A DNA stretch of 64,000 nt from Chromatiales bacterium (lineage in GTDB: Bacteria; Pseudomonadota; Gammaproteobacteria; Steroidobacterales; GCA-2729495). Where the stretch lies: positions 62,001-126,000 of the forward strand of contig JAEUPZ010000007.1 in assembly GCA_016789885.1 (NCBI GenBank). Direction: 5' to 3'. Positions 1 to 8,850 of the stretch are shown here, in pieces. How positions within the stretch are numbered: position 1 is the stretch's first letter; each line of letters opens with the position of its first letter. Below the pieces are notes generated by a model. It was not told where the DNA came from, did not search any database, and saw nothing but the letters and a program-made list of their open reading frames with translations. The translations under genes and the position numbers were made by a program.

Positions 1-2056
1 TGTCCGCCAGCTTCCAGTTGTACGCCGAGGTGGCGTACCAGTAGCTGGTGCCGCGCAGCTCGCCCCGCTTCAGTCCGGGGAAGCTGCGGATGCCGCCCAG
101 GCGGAACTGGCTGACCACGGGCAACTCACCCGATACCTCCCGGCCGCCGCTGAGCGCCAGGGTGAGGGCATCGCCGCGGAACGGGAACGACCGGGTGATG
201 ACGCCCTCCACGAGGCTGTAATCCAGTTCGCCGCTGAGCCAGGAACCGCTGTCGATGAAGCGGGCGTTCACGAACGTGCCCCGGGTGGGCAGCAGGACGG
301 CGTCCCGGGTGTCATAGGTGAGGCCCAGCCGCACCTGGGCGTCATCCGTGGAATCCAGTTCCGGAAGGAATTCGGGACCGGTGTCCCGGTCCGCCCTGAG
401 TGACCCGCGCCGCAGGCCCGCCGTCAGTTGCGCCCGGGTGCCCAGGTTCAGGCCGACGTCCAGTTCGCCGAACGCCTGGCTGAAGTTGTAGCGCGCCAGC
501 CGGTCACCGTCGCTGTAGATGTCCTCGAGGATCCGCTCGTACCTGACGCCCGGCCGCACGAAGAATCGCTGGCGCACGTCGAGGGGCTGGTAGAAGTCGG
601 TCCCGACCACGGTATCGAACCCGAGCTGGAGGGCGTTGCGCCACTCGCCGCCCCGGGAGTTCAGCCAGGTACGCCGGTGATCCCCGCGCAGGATGGCCTG
701 CAGCTGCCCGTCCCCGTTGGCGGCCAGGCCCAGGTCGAAGCGCACGAAGTCAGGCCCCCACGACTTCTCGTAGGCGTCGATCTCGAGGACCCGGGCATCG
801 GGTGGACCCTCCAGACGGTAGGCCACGCGCTCGAAGTCGCCCAGCGCGTAGATCCGGCGGGTATCTTCGACGATGTCCACCGTGGTGACTTCGGCGCCGG
901 GCTGGGCCTTCTGCAGCTGGGACTCCACGAAGGCCGGGTTCACGCGATTCAGGCCGTTCACGCGGACATCGGCAAGGCGGGTGACCCCCCGGCCGGGCCG
1001 CGTGACGGCCTGCCGCCAAGCCAGGTACTCCGCCTCGGGTACGGCGAACCGCTGCAGTTCGGCGACATGTTCCCGGGCAGCGGCTTTGCCCAGGGGAATC
1101 GCGTCGGGAACCCGGTCGAAGGACGCCGAACCGATGTCGCCCATGGGCACCACGATGCTGACGTCCGCTTCCGTCAGCGTCGCGATCTGGGCGTTCTGGT
1201 TGGCGTCGATCATGACGTCCAGGGCCCGGCCCGCCAGGGCGACCGCCGACATCAGTGCCTGGGCCTCCGGCGGCGGCGAGCTCAGCGATACCGCGATGAC
1301 GACGTCGGCACACAGGTCGCGGGCCACGTCCACCGGGAGGTTCCGCATCATCCCGCCATCGGACAGGATGCGATCACCCATGACCACCGGGGAGAAGGCA
1401 CCGGGCACCGCCATGCTGGCGCGCATGGCCACCGACAGGTCGCCGGATTCGAGAATGACCATCTCACCGGCCTTCATGTCGGTCGCCACGGCCCGGAACG
1501 GCACGGGCAGGTCGTCGAAGTCCCGGGTGAAACGGGCGTCGGAAACCAGGGCGCGGATCACGTCCTCGATGTCCTGGGTCTTGAGCAGGCCGCCGGGCGC
1601 CGTCACCCGGCCACCCTTCAGGCCCAGATCGAGGGTGTTGGTGTAGGTGATGCCACCCAGCTTGCGGGCGATGGGCGTGCGGTCCCGCAGGCCCTCGCTG
1701 CCCACGGTCTGGGCCCAGTTGATGGCGAGCACGTTGCGTTCGATGTCTGCAGGCGGCATCCCCGAGGCGAAGGTGGCGCCCACGAGCGCGCCCATGCTGG
1801 TACCGGTCACGCAGGAAATCGGGATGCGGAGTTCGTCGAGCACCCGCAGGACGCCGATGTGGGCCGCGCCCTTGGCGCCGCCACCACCGAGGACGAGCCC
1901 GATCCGCGGCCGGCCACCCGCCTTCACCGCGGGGGCCGGCTCGGGAGCCACGCCGGCCGGTCGTGGCTCGGCCGCCTGCGCTGCACCCAGCAGGCTGCAC
2001 GCCAGCAGCGGGGTGACGAGGGCCGCCAGTGCTGGGACGCGCAGCCTGCGGACCAT
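1..2056 (-). CDS. Patatin-like phospholipase fused to POTRA and outer-membrane beta-barrel (type Vd autotransporter-like), 3' end cut by window
   Basis: The visible 685 codons begin at ATG 2056, behind a perfect AAGGAGG Shine-Dalgarno. An N-terminal leader (residues 1-29) is followed by a patatin domain: glycine-rich oxyanion loop GGGGAKG near 57-63, nucleophile Ser87 in GTSMG, and catalytic Asp233 in DGG. About residues 370-440 read as a POTRA-like segment (VNGLNRVNPAFVE), and the rest is beta-strand rich with the Omp85-type LGGIRSFPG motif near the cut end. This order is that of PlpD-type (type Vd) proteins, in which the barrel exports a phospholipase A1 domain to the cell surface. Short RssA proteins lack the barrel, so they are excluded. 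LLAC at residues 17-20 could alternatively be a lipobox. The C-terminal strands lie outside the window, so completeness cannot be judged. Family assignment is firm; actual surface export is inferred. Confidence 0.88.
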   Translation of the reverse strand, partial: MVRRLRVPALAALVTPLLACSLLGAAQAAEPRPAGVAPEPAPAVKAGGRPRIGLVLGGGGAKGAAHIGVLRVLDELRIPISCVTGTSMGALVGATFASGMPPADIERNVLAINWAQTVGSEGLRDRTPIARKLGGITYTNTLDLGLKGGRVTAPGGLLKTQDIEDVIRALVSDARFTRDFDDLPVPFRAVATDMKAGEMVILESGDLSVAMRASMAVPGAFSPVVMGDRILSDGGMMRNLPVDVARDLCADVVIAVSLSSPPPEAQALMSAVALAGRALDVMIDANQNAQIATLTEADVSIVVPMGDIGSASFDRVPDAIPLGKAAAREHVAELQRFAVPEAEYLAWRQAVTRPGRGVTRLADVRVNGLNRVNPAFVESQLQKAQPGAEVTTVDIVEDTRRIYALGDFERVAYRLEGPPDARVLEIDAYEKSWGPDFVRFDLGLAANGDGQLQAILRGDHRRTWLNSRGGEWRNALQLGFDTVVGTDFYQPLDVRQRFFVRPGVRYERILEDIYSDGDRLARYNFSQAFGELDVGLNLGTRAQLTAGLRRGSLRADRDTGPEFLPELDSTDDAQVRLGLTYDTRDAVLLPTRGTFVNARFIDSGSWLSGELDYSLVEGVITRSFPFRGDALTLALSGGREVSGELPVVSQFRLGGIRSFPGLKRGELRGTSYWYATSAYNWKLAD

Positions 2057-2096
2057 GGTGGCCTCCTTCAGCGGAACGCCGGCGTACCGCTGCGCC

Positions 2097-2618
2097 TCAG
2101 CGGCCACCCGGCGGCGTGAGGGCCGGCTTCTTGCCCGGGAACAGCGGAATCTCCCGGGCCAGGGCGAAGCTGCCGATGGCGTCGACCTTGTTCTCGACCT
2201 GGTAGAACCGGGCGGTCTTGGCAGGACCGATGGCCTTGGTGAACTTCTTCAGGTAGTTCTTGCGCAGCTTGACCAGGTCACCCTGGTACTTGAGGCCATC
2301 CTTGAGCAACTGGTTGGCCAGTTCATCGCTGATGTCCGGGTAGGCCGCCGCGTAGTCGGTGATGACCTTCACGCGCAGGTCGCCGATGCTCTTCAGCTCC
2401 GCGGCGTACTTGTCGTAGAGGGGCCAGAAGGCGGCTGCCTCGGACTGTGACAGCTGCAGGGCATCGGACACGAGCATGCGCCGCTCGGTCTGGATGACGG
2501 CGCGGGCATCACTGACCGCCGCGTCAAGGTCGGCGAAGGCCGGGTTGACCTGGGCCCCGGCCACGAGGGGCGAGGCAGCGAGCAGGCAGGCGGCGAGAAC
2601 GGCGGGCAGGCGGCGCAT
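2097..2618 (-). CDS. Small periplasmic helical protein, Spy/CpxP (LTXXQ)-like
   Basis: This 173-residue protein starts at ATG 2618, preceded by GGAAGGAAAG. A longer reading from 2723 is possible but would add 35 residues ahead of a clean signal peptide (MRRLPAVLAACLLAASPLVAGAQ region cleaved after about residue 22). The mature part is almost all charged amphipathic helix, with tryptophan/tyrosine-containing repeats such as AAAFWPLYDKYAAELK and a KYQGDLVKLRKNYLKKF stretch. That pattern resembles Spy/CpxP-like periplasmic stress chaperones, but I do not see a clear LTXXQ motif, so the family is tentative. It lies between the HupE-like gene and the patatin gene on the same strand, 41 nt ahead of the latter, and may be co-transcribed with it. 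No catalytic residues are apparent. Confidence 0.7.
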   Translation of the reverse strand: MRRLPAVLAACLLAASPLVAGAQVNPAFADLDAAVSDARAVIQTERRMLVSDALQLSQSEAAAFWPLYDKYAAELKSIGDLRVKVITDYAAAYPDISDELANQLLKDGLKYQGDLVKLRKNYLKKFTKAIGPAKTARFYQVENKVDAIGSFALAREIPLFPGKKPALTPPGGR

Positions 2619-2700
2619 CGACTTTCCTTCCGGAAGGTGGGAGGGGATGGACCGGAGCCAGCTTACGGCTGGCTGCCGGCGGAATAAAGCAGGGGCTGGC

Positions 2701-3714
2701 TCAGGCCCAGAACCCGGCGACACGATCGATGACCCAGAAGGCCGCTACCGACCCGATGCCGTAGCCGAGCAGCACGCGGGCGCCGTCGGCACGCAGCCCA
2801 GGGGCCACACCGGCATGACGGGCGATGCCAGCGGCCAGCCGCGCCAGGCCCACCGCCGCCGCGATGAAGAGCAGCTGGCCAAGCTCGACACCGACGTTGA
2901 AGAAGAGCAGCGCCACCGGCACGTCACCGGCAGGCAGGCCGATGGTGGTCAGCGCCCCGGCAAAGCCCAGGCCGTGCAACAGGCCGAAGGCGAAGGCCGC
3001 TGCCCAGGGGGCCCGCGCGATCAGCCCGGGCCGCCCGCGGGTGACCGCGACCACTTCGGCGGCCACGAACATCACGCTCAAGGCAATGACCGCCTCGACG
3101 GGCGCCGCCGGCACGTGCAGCACGCCGAGGGAAGCAGCCGCCAGGGTAAGGCTGTGGGCCACGGTGAAGGCCGTCACGGTGCCGATGACCCTGCGCCAGC
3201 CGGACACCAGCAGCAGCAGCGCCAGCACGAACAGCAGATGGTCGGCGCCCCGGAGGATGTGCTCGAAGCCGAGCCATGAATAGGCCCGGGCGACCTCGCC
3301 GGCCCGCGGTACGCCGGCCAGCGTGAAGGCGGGCTCCGTCGGCGTGAGGCGTGCCACCTGCACGCTGCCGTCGGCGCGAAGGTAGCGGGCCAGCACGTCG
3401 GTGCGTGTTCCCGCGAGCCCCGCGATGGCGACCTGCCCGCCGACGACGCCACCGGGGCAGAGCGCCTGCCGGCGCTCGACCCGCGTGGCGCCGGTCAGGA
3501 CCGCGCGGGAGGCCGTCGTCTCACACTGTGGCGGCAGGCGCACGTCGATCGCCAGGCTGTAGTCGCCCCGGGCCGGCACCTTCCACAGTACGTCGACCCT
3601 GTCGGCGCCGGCCTCCCGGATCTCGAGGTAGGCGGGGCGGACTTCGTGCGCCGGGGCCGGGGCCGGCGTCGCCGCCAGCGCTGCGGCCACGAGCAGCATG
3701 GGCCACGCCCTCAT
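2701..3714 (-). CDS. HupE/UreJ-family membrane protein with periplasmic N-terminal domain
   Basis: The 337-residue protein has a signal peptide (first ~22 residues, ending APAPAH), a soluble periplasmic beta-rich region to about 145, then the family hallmark HILRGADHLLFVLALLLL and six to seven transmembrane helices. HupE/UreJ proteins are related to nickel/cobalt permeases; the long forms with an N-terminal domain (HupE/UreJ_2) have no proven substrate. A metal-transport role is therefore family-based inference. Its ATG overlaps the stop of the upstream PpiC gene by 4 nt (ATGA), so the two are translationally coupled. No hydrogenase or urease genes are nearby, making those classical partners unlikely. 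It is the third gene of a DUF3604-PpiC-HupE unit on the minus strand. Confidence 0.88.
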   Translation of the reverse strand: MRAWPMLLVAAALAATPAPAPAHEVRPAYLEIREAGADRVDVLWKVPARGDYSLAIDVRLPPQCETTASRAVLTGATRVERRQALCPGGVVGGQVAIAGLAGTRTDVLARYLRADGSVQVARLTPTEPAFTLAGVPRAGEVARAYSWLGFEHILRGADHLLFVLALLLLVSGWRRVIGTVTAFTVAHSLTLAAASLGVLHVPAAPVEAVIALSVMFVAAEVVAVTRGRPGLIARAPWAAAFAFGLLHGLGFAGALTTIGLPAGDVPVALLFFNVGVELGQLLFIAAAVGLARLAAGIARHAGVAPGLRADGARVLLGYGIGSVAAFWVIDRVAGFWA

Positions 3715-4601
3715 CGGCGCGCGGCTCCGTCAGCCACGGCACCCTCCACGGTGACGCGGTACCTGCGCCGCAGCTGGTCCACGTTGGCGGCGACGGCAGC
3801 GCGACGCTGTTCTTCCTGCCAGTCCGCAAGGACCTGCGGCCGGACCAGGTCCAGCGGCGGGGCGGTACCGGCCACCCGTGCCGTTACCTGCAGCAGATGC
3901 CAGCCGTAGCCGGAGCGGACGGGCCCCTGCCACGCGCCCAGTGGCGCGCCGGCGATGGCCGCCTGCACCTCGCCACCGAACACGCTCTCGATGTCCCGGT
4001 CCGTGGCGCCCTCCATCGCTGACGGCAGCAGCGTGGCGTCACCCGGATCCGCGAGGCTCGCGACGGGCTGGCCGGATCGAAGCTGCGCGAGCAGGCGCGC
4101 GGCGCGGCGCTCCGCCGCCGCGTCCCCGTCGGCGGCAATGAAGACGTGGCGGAAGTCGGTACGGCCGGGTCCGGCAAACCGCTCCGCATGGCGCGCCAGG
4201 TGCGCCTCGAGCTCCGCGTCGGTGGCGTCCGCCGGGCCCGGATCGGCCAGGAACTCCATCTTCTGGCGCAGGCGCCGGCGGATCACCGTGTCGTCCCGGT
4301 CGAGACCGGCCGCCAGCGCCTCGCGGTAGTAGATCTCCTCGACCACGTACTCGTCGATGAGCTCGTCGAGCTCCGCCCGGGTCGGTGGGCGTGCCCAGGC
4401 CCGCTCGAAGCCTGCGGCCAGTGCCTCGACGCGGGCAGCGCTGACGGTGATCGAGTCTTCGGGGGCGTCGCCACCCTCACCGACCACGGCGTACAGGACG
4501 AACAGCAGCGCCCCCGCGGCCAGGAAATGGACCAGCGGCTCACGCAGCAGGTTCCGGCGGACGCCGGCCGCGCCGCCGCCCTCGTCGGGCCGGTGCGCCA
4601 C
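3711..4601 (-). CDS. Membrane-anchored PpiC-type (parvulin) peptidyl-prolyl cis-trans isomerase
   Basis: The 296-residue protein starts with GTG at 4601, 8 nt after the DUF3604 stop, with AAGG just inside the end of that gene as ribosome site. An N-in anchor helix (about residues 27-44, LVHFLAAGALLFVLYAVVG) is followed by a helical SurA/PrsA-type N domain (RAELDELIDEYVVEEIYYREAL) and a parvulin-like domain with the usual FRHVFIA, LPSAMEGAT and GPVRSGYGWHLLQV segments (residues ~145-255). Such proteins act as periplasmic foldases. Its position, coupled to both DUF3604 and HupE-like genes, suggests it helps fold the secreted DUF3604 protein or another exported partner. Recognition as PpiC-like is solid; client identity is inference. 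Confidence 0.87.
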   Translation of the reverse strand: MAHRPDEGGGAAGVRRNLLREPLVHFLAAGALLFVLYAVVGEGGDAPEDSITVSAARVEALAAGFERAWARPPTRAELDELIDEYVVEEIYYREALAAGLDRDDTVIRRRLRQKMEFLADPGPADATDAELEAHLARHAERFAGPGRTDFRHVFIAADGDAAAERRAARLLAQLRSGQPVASLADPGDATLLPSAMEGATDRDIESVFGGEVQAAIAGAPLGAWQGPVRSGYGWHLLQVTARVAGTAPPLDLVRPQVLADWQEEQRRAAVAANVDQLRRRYRVTVEGAVADGAARR

Positions 4602-4609
4602 GGAAAACC

Positions 4610-6559
4610 TTAAGGCGTGTACCAGATGGGCGCGGTGTAGGCCCGCTCCTGCAGCGTCATGGACGTACCGGCCAGCGGCTCGATGCCGAACCGCTTGGCG
4701 TCGTAGGCCGTCCAGCGCGGCGTCGGAATCTCCAGCACGCGGGCGTAGTAGAAGGCACGCTGCCGCGGATCGAAGTCAGGGTCCTGCCACACGGTGATCA
4801 GCTCGGGATCGCCGATGGTATTCGTCCAGGTTGCATTGGCGACGTCCACCGTGCTGCCCACGGGCGGCAGCTTGCCGTCGGCGGCCGGCTTGCGGCGGTC
4901 CGCATCACCCCACGCGACGTCGTAAACCTTCTCGTTGACGCCACCCTTCGCATCGACCCAGCCCTTGACGACCTGGATGCGGTCGAGGTTCGCGCCGAGC
5001 GGATCCTTCAGGGCAGCGACGAGGAACGTCGGCACCTTGCCAGGCGGGGCGGCCCTGAGGTCGCCGCCCATCGGCACGCCCTTGCTGTAGCCGACGGACG
5101 CGGGCATGCGGCCACCGGCATCGGCATCGGTGAAATCCCAGCCGCCGAAGAACCGCACCACGATGCGCGGGCCGGTGGTGGCATACGTCTCGCGCCGCTC
5201 CATGGCGTCGAAGATCGCCTCGCGGGTGTTCTCGGTGGCCCAGACGGCCGCATAGCCCGACGCGCCAACTTCCCAGTCCATGATCTTCACGCCGGTACGC
5301 ATGTCGGCGACGAAGGTCTTGGTCAGGCGCTCGGGGCTCGGCTCCTGGGGCGTCGTCTTACCAAAGAAGTTGTCCTCCTCCATGGCGGCGAGCCCGTTGT
5401 GGGCGTCGCTGCTGCCGATGAGGCCGAACTTGTACGGGTTGGTACCCAGCTTCTGCTCGAGAACCAGGCCTGCCTTCAGCGCCTCGCGGGCGTACTCGTA
5501 CCGGAGCATGTCGGGAGTCTTCGCGACGCTGCCATCGAGGTTGCCCTTGTCCCACAGCTCGAAACCGGCGAACTCGTCGTTCGGCGACAGGAAGGGGTGC
5601 GCCTCGCCGGTGCCCTTGGTCTGCGTGACCTCGTACAGCCGCTCCCACCGGGCGCGACCCTCGACGTACCCGCGGTCGAGCTTCCTGCCGAAGGCCTCCA
5701 CCGTCGGGAACATGAGGCCGTTGGACAGGTTGCCGTTGTGGGCGATGGCCAGCACGTTGCCGCCGGTCTTGTCCTCGTAGCCGGCCATCCACTTCCACAG
5801 GTCCGCCGGGTTGTCGCTGCCCCAGGGCTTCATGGTGATCAGGGGCTCGAGCTGCCGGGCCAGGTCGGCCCCGTCACGGTAGATGACGTTGCGGTGCAGG
5901 TTGTTGGCACCGGTGTTCGAGGTCCACTCGTAGCCGATGAAGGCCGTGAAGACGCCAGGCTGGTTGGCCTCTTCGGCCGCGGCGATCGTGGCCTGCCACG
6001 CGTCCCGGTAGGCCGCCGTGCCCGGGACCGAGACGAGGTCCTTCGGTAGCGAGCCCGCACCGAAACTGCGGATGATCTCGATGGCCGCCTCGGCGCCCTG
6101 GCCACCGCGGATCATGTCATGCCACTTGCGGCCCTGGGGATCGGCCATGACCGCGGCGCCGCCCGCCATGACCTGGGGAAAGAAACCCATGCCGTCCGAG
6201 TGATCGGCAACGACCAGGAAATCGAGGGGCCGGGACAGCTTCACGGGCTGGCCGCTGCTGGCGGTCACCTCGTTGCCCCTCGCGAACCGGTAGGCGTCGC
6301 GCGGCGTCAGTCGCGCCCCGAAGGCACCGGCATCCATCGAGAACGACGTGTGCAGGTGGGTGTCGCCGAAGAAGGGCCGCGTCGGGTAGCCCCGGCTGGC
6401 GTAAGGGGAATAGACGGGCTTCTGCGTGTGGCCGCGAGCGGCAGTATCAGCATCCGGTGCCGGCAGGCCGGCCGAAGCGCCACCTGCGGCCATGGCCGGG
6501 CCGGTGGTGGCAGCGAGTACCGCGGCGCAGAGCGTCCGGCGCAGAGCCGCAATCGGCAT
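4610..6559 (-). CDS. DUF3604 family secreted PHP-like putative metalloenzyme
   Basis: The 649-residue protein has a Sec-type signal peptide (cleavage near AMA-AG, residue ~25) and a GGGGAGA ribosome site before ATG 6559. Motifs fit a PHP/CehA-like metal centre: GDTHLHTSFS (His68, His70), VVADHSD (Asp119, His120), AIAHNGN mid-protein and IGSSDAHNG later. DUF3604 proteins are common in marine and soil Proteobacteria but lack an agreed activity; a hydrolase acting in the periplasm is plausible. It heads a tight cluster with a PpiC foldase (8 nt downstream) and a HupE-like putative metal permease, a setting consistent with folding and metal supply for this enzyme. Length is normal for the family and I see no missing metal ligands, though the full ligand set cannot be verified by eye. 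Confidence 0.9.
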   Translation of the reverse strand: MPIAALRRTLCAAVLAATTGPAMAAGGASAGLPAPDADTAARGHTQKPVYSPYASRGYPTRPFFGDTHLHTSFSMDAGAFGARLTPRDAYRFARGNEVTASSGQPVKLSRPLDFLVVADHSDGMGFFPQVMAGGAAVMADPQGRKWHDMIRGGQGAEAAIEIIRSFGAGSLPKDLVSVPGTAAYRDAWQATIAAAEEANQPGVFTAFIGYEWTSNTGANNLHRNVIYRDGADLARQLEPLITMKPWGSDNPADLWKWMAGYEDKTGGNVLAIAHNGNLSNGLMFPTVEAFGRKLDRGYVEGRARWERLYEVTQTKGTGEAHPFLSPNDEFAGFELWDKGNLDGSVAKTPDMLRYEYAREALKAGLVLEQKLGTNPYKFGLIGSSDAHNGLAAMEEDNFFGKTTPQEPSPERLTKTFVADMRTGVKIMDWEVGASGYAAVWATENTREAIFDAMERRETYATTGPRIVVRFFGGWDFTDADAGGRMPASVGYSKGVPMGGDLRAAPPGKVPTFLVAALKDPLGANLDRIQVVKGWVDAKGGVNEKVYDVAWGDADRRKPAADGKLPPVGSTVDVANATWTNTIGDPELITVWQDPDFDPRQRAFYYARVLEIPTPRWTAYDAKRFGIEPLAGTSMTLQERAYTAPIWYTP

Positions 6560-6694
6560 GGTTGGTCTCCCCGTCGGGCAGGTCGAACGGCCTACCGCCC
6601 GGCTGCCAGTGTAGGCCCGCGGCCGGCAGGCGCCTACTGTCCCTGCGGGCAGGTGCGCCGGGGCGTCAGCGACCTGCGGAGTCTTGCGGACGGG

Positions 6695-7609
6695 CTAGGC
6701 AGCCGCCTTGCCGCTGGCCAGGGTGCCCCCGCCAGCACCACGCTTGTGGGCCGGCACCGGCGGCCGGGCGATCACGACGAGGCCGGCGACGAAGATCGCC
6801 CCGACGATCAGGTTGAAGACCGGGTAGTCGAACGGGTGCAGCCAGTACTCCGGATAGGCCCCGAAGTGGGAGGGCATCTCGGCAGCCCCCCACAGCACGA
6901 TGCCCGCACCGATGCCGTAGCGGAGCGCTGCAGCCGCGCGGATCTGCTTGGCCGCCCGCCAGACCAGGTAGAGCGACCAGGCCGTCCACGCGAGGTACAC
7001 GGACATGATGATGTTCATGCCGGTCTGCTGGGTGCCGAAGTAGATCATGTACAGCCAGAACAGGTAGCAGAACCAGGTGACGAACAGCACCTCCATCGCC
7101 GTGATGCGGGCGAAGCTGCGGTGGTTGTCCGGCGTCGGCATGCCCGGGCTGAAGCCCAGGTTCCGGTGGAACCAGCGCATGAAGTTGCACTTGGTCTGCA
7201 GGTTGAACATGCCGTAGAGGATGAACAGCGCGAACATCAGCGGCATCGTCGCCTGCAGCATGTTCGCCGAGGGCGCGGCCACGTAGCCGTTGGGCACGCC
7301 GGGCTCCACGGCGTAGCCGGGCACACTGTAGAGGCCGGCGTAGAACTTGAACGTGAACTCGAAGAAGCCGATCCACATGAACCAGCCGCCGAGCATGCCG
7401 AACAGCGTCGCCGGCAGCTCGGCGCGCTTCAGTCCCTGCCAGACGAGCAAGGTGCCGACCACGGCCATGCCGGCGGCACCGAGGTAATAGAGGTCACCAA
7501 ACCCCTTGTCGATCAGCGTATAGACCGTGTGGCCCAGCGGCTGGGTGAGGAACCCCAGGCCGATGCCGAGCAGGCCGATCCAGGGCTTTTTGTGAAGTCG
7601 GTCGAGCAT
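6695..7609 (-). CDS. Multi-pass membrane protein of unknown function
   Basis: The 304-residue protein starts at ATG 7609 behind AGGGGAG. It has about eight hydrophobic helices (roughly residues 9-30, 40-58, 69-90, 118-140, 170-190, 200-222, 232-250, 267-288), with aromatic-rich loops such as EFTFKFYAGLYSVPGY and a positively charged C-terminal tail. I do not recognise the family: no transporter signature, haem ligand pattern, or rhomboid/peptidase motif stands out. Conserved-looking His/Trp residues (RWFHRNLGF, HFGAYPEYWLHPFDYP) could bind a cofactor or lipid, but this is speculation. It lies upstream of the DUF3604 gene on the same strand with a 135-nt gap, so it may or may not share its transcript. 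Confidence 0.75.
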   Translation of the reverse strand: MLDRLHKKPWIGLLGIGLGFLTQPLGHTVYTLIDKGFGDLYYLGAAGMAVVGTLLVWQGLKRAELPATLFGMLGGWFMWIGFFEFTFKFYAGLYSVPGYAVEPGVPNGYVAAPSANMLQATMPLMFALFILYGMFNLQTKCNFMRWFHRNLGFSPGMPTPDNHRSFARITAMEVLFVTWFCYLFWLYMIYFGTQQTGMNIIMSVYLAWTAWSLYLVWRAAKQIRAAAALRYGIGAGIVLWGAAEMPSHFGAYPEYWLHPFDYPVFNLIVGAIFVAGLVVIARPPVPAHKRGAGGGTLASGKAAA

Positions 7610-7732
7610 GGCGCACTCCCCTGCGCTGGCAGTCAGGCGCCGGCTGCATGACCCTCCCTCATGCGCGGCATGGGCTTTATACCGCCAGCCCCGGTGGCTG
7701 TCACGCCGCCGACTCCCCGCGCCGGTGCGGCA

Positions 7733-8833
7733 TCACGTCACGAGGTCGGCCACCAGATGGCCCAGCGCCAGCGACGCCGTCAGGCCCGGCGACTCGATGG
7801 CGAAGAGGTTCACCAGCCCCGGGATGCCGTGGTGACCGGGCCCGTCGATGCGGAAGTCCGCCGCCGGCTCCCCGGGGCCGGCGATCTTGGCGCGGATCCC
7901 CGCGTGGGCCGGCCGCAGCCGGGCCGGGTCGAGGCCGGGGTAGTAACGGCGGATCGCCGCGACGAAGGCATCACGCGCGCCGTCGTCGAAGGCGTAGTCG
8001 ACGCCATCGATCCACTCGACGTCCGGACCGAAGCGGACCTGGCCCGCCAGGTCGAGGGTGACGTGGATGCCGAGGCCGGCCGGCCCGGCCACCGGGTAGA
8101 TGAGCCGCGTGAAGGGTGCGGGCCCGCCCAGGGCGTAGTAGCGGCCCCGCGCGAAGTACGCCGTCGGCACGAGGGCCGGATCGAGGCCTTCGACGGACCG
8201 CGCCAGGGCCACGGCCCCGAGGCCGGCGGCGTTCACGACACGCCTGGCCCGCACCGCCGGCGCGTCGGCACCGGCGAGCCACACTTCCATCTCGTTGCCG
8301 GCACGCGTGACGCGCACCACCGCGCTGTGCAGCGCGACGCTGCCGCCGGCGGCCTCCAGGTCGGCCTGCAGCGCGAGCAGGTAGCCGTGGGTGTCGAAGA
8401 TGCCGGTCTCCGGCGAATAGAGCGCCAGGATGCAGTGGACCGCCGGCTCCAGCCGGGCCATGGCCGGCGGCATGAACCACTGCAGGCCCTCGACGCCGCT
8501 GGCCTGGCCCGTGGCGAGGTACTGCTCGAGGACCGGGATCTCGTCGGGGCTGGCCGCGACGATGAACTTGCCGGTGCGGCGATGCGCGATGCCACGCGCA
8601 GCCAGGTATTCGTAGAGCAGGCGCCGGCCTTCGACGCAGAGCCGGGCCTTGAGGGACGCGGCGGGATAGTAGAGGCCGGCGTGGATGACACCGGAATTGC
8701 GGCTGCTGGCGCCGGTGCCGACGGCACCGGCCGCCTCGGCCACCAGCACGTGCTGGCCGCGCAGCGCCAGCGCCCGGGCGCAGGCCAGGCCTGCGGCACC
8801 GGCCCCGACGACGACGCAGTCGACCACGGCCAT
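7733..8833 (-). CDS. FAD-dependent oxidoreductase, L-2-hydroxyglutarate oxidase-like (DAO fold)
   Basis: The 366-residue protein opens with an FAD-binding Rossmann motif, VVGAGAAGLACARAL (residues ~8-22), and the SSRNSGVIHAGLYYP block typical of LhgO/L2HGDH-type oxidases, in which the conserved His lies near the flavin. The C-terminal part has the DAO-fold region GIRAKIAGPGE and a GLVNLFAIESPGLTAS end. Likely reaction: oxidation of a 2-hydroxyacid to a 2-oxoacid with electrons to FAD; the substrate is not determinable here. It starts only 17 nt after the phaC stop and is probably the last gene of the phaR-phaC transcript, an unusual partner for PHA synthesis. A generic DAO-family role remains possible. 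Confidence 0.85.
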   Translation of the reverse strand: MAVVDCVVVGAGAAGLACARALALRGQHVLVAEAAGAVGTGASSRNSGVIHAGLYYPAASLKARLCVEGRRLLYEYLAARGIAHRRTGKFIVAASPDEIPVLEQYLATGQASGVEGLQWFMPPAMARLEPAVHCILALYSPETGIFDTHGYLLALQADLEAAGGSVALHSAVVRVTRAGNEMEVWLAGADAPAVRARRVVNAAGLGAVALARSVEGLDPALVPTAYFARGRYYALGGPAPFTRLIYPVAGPAGLGIHVTLDLAGQVRFGPDVEWIDGVDYAFDDGARDAFVAAIRRYYPGLDPARLRPAHAGIRAKIAGPGEPAADFRIDGPGHHGIPGLVNLFAIESPGLTASLALGHLVADLVT

Positions 8834-8850
8834 GGGTGGCCGGCGTGCCG

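Noticed and set aside
428..2119. 563-codon open frame on the plus strand
   Set aside because: Antisense to the patatin gene, which has the coding motifs; frames like this come from high GC and codon bias.
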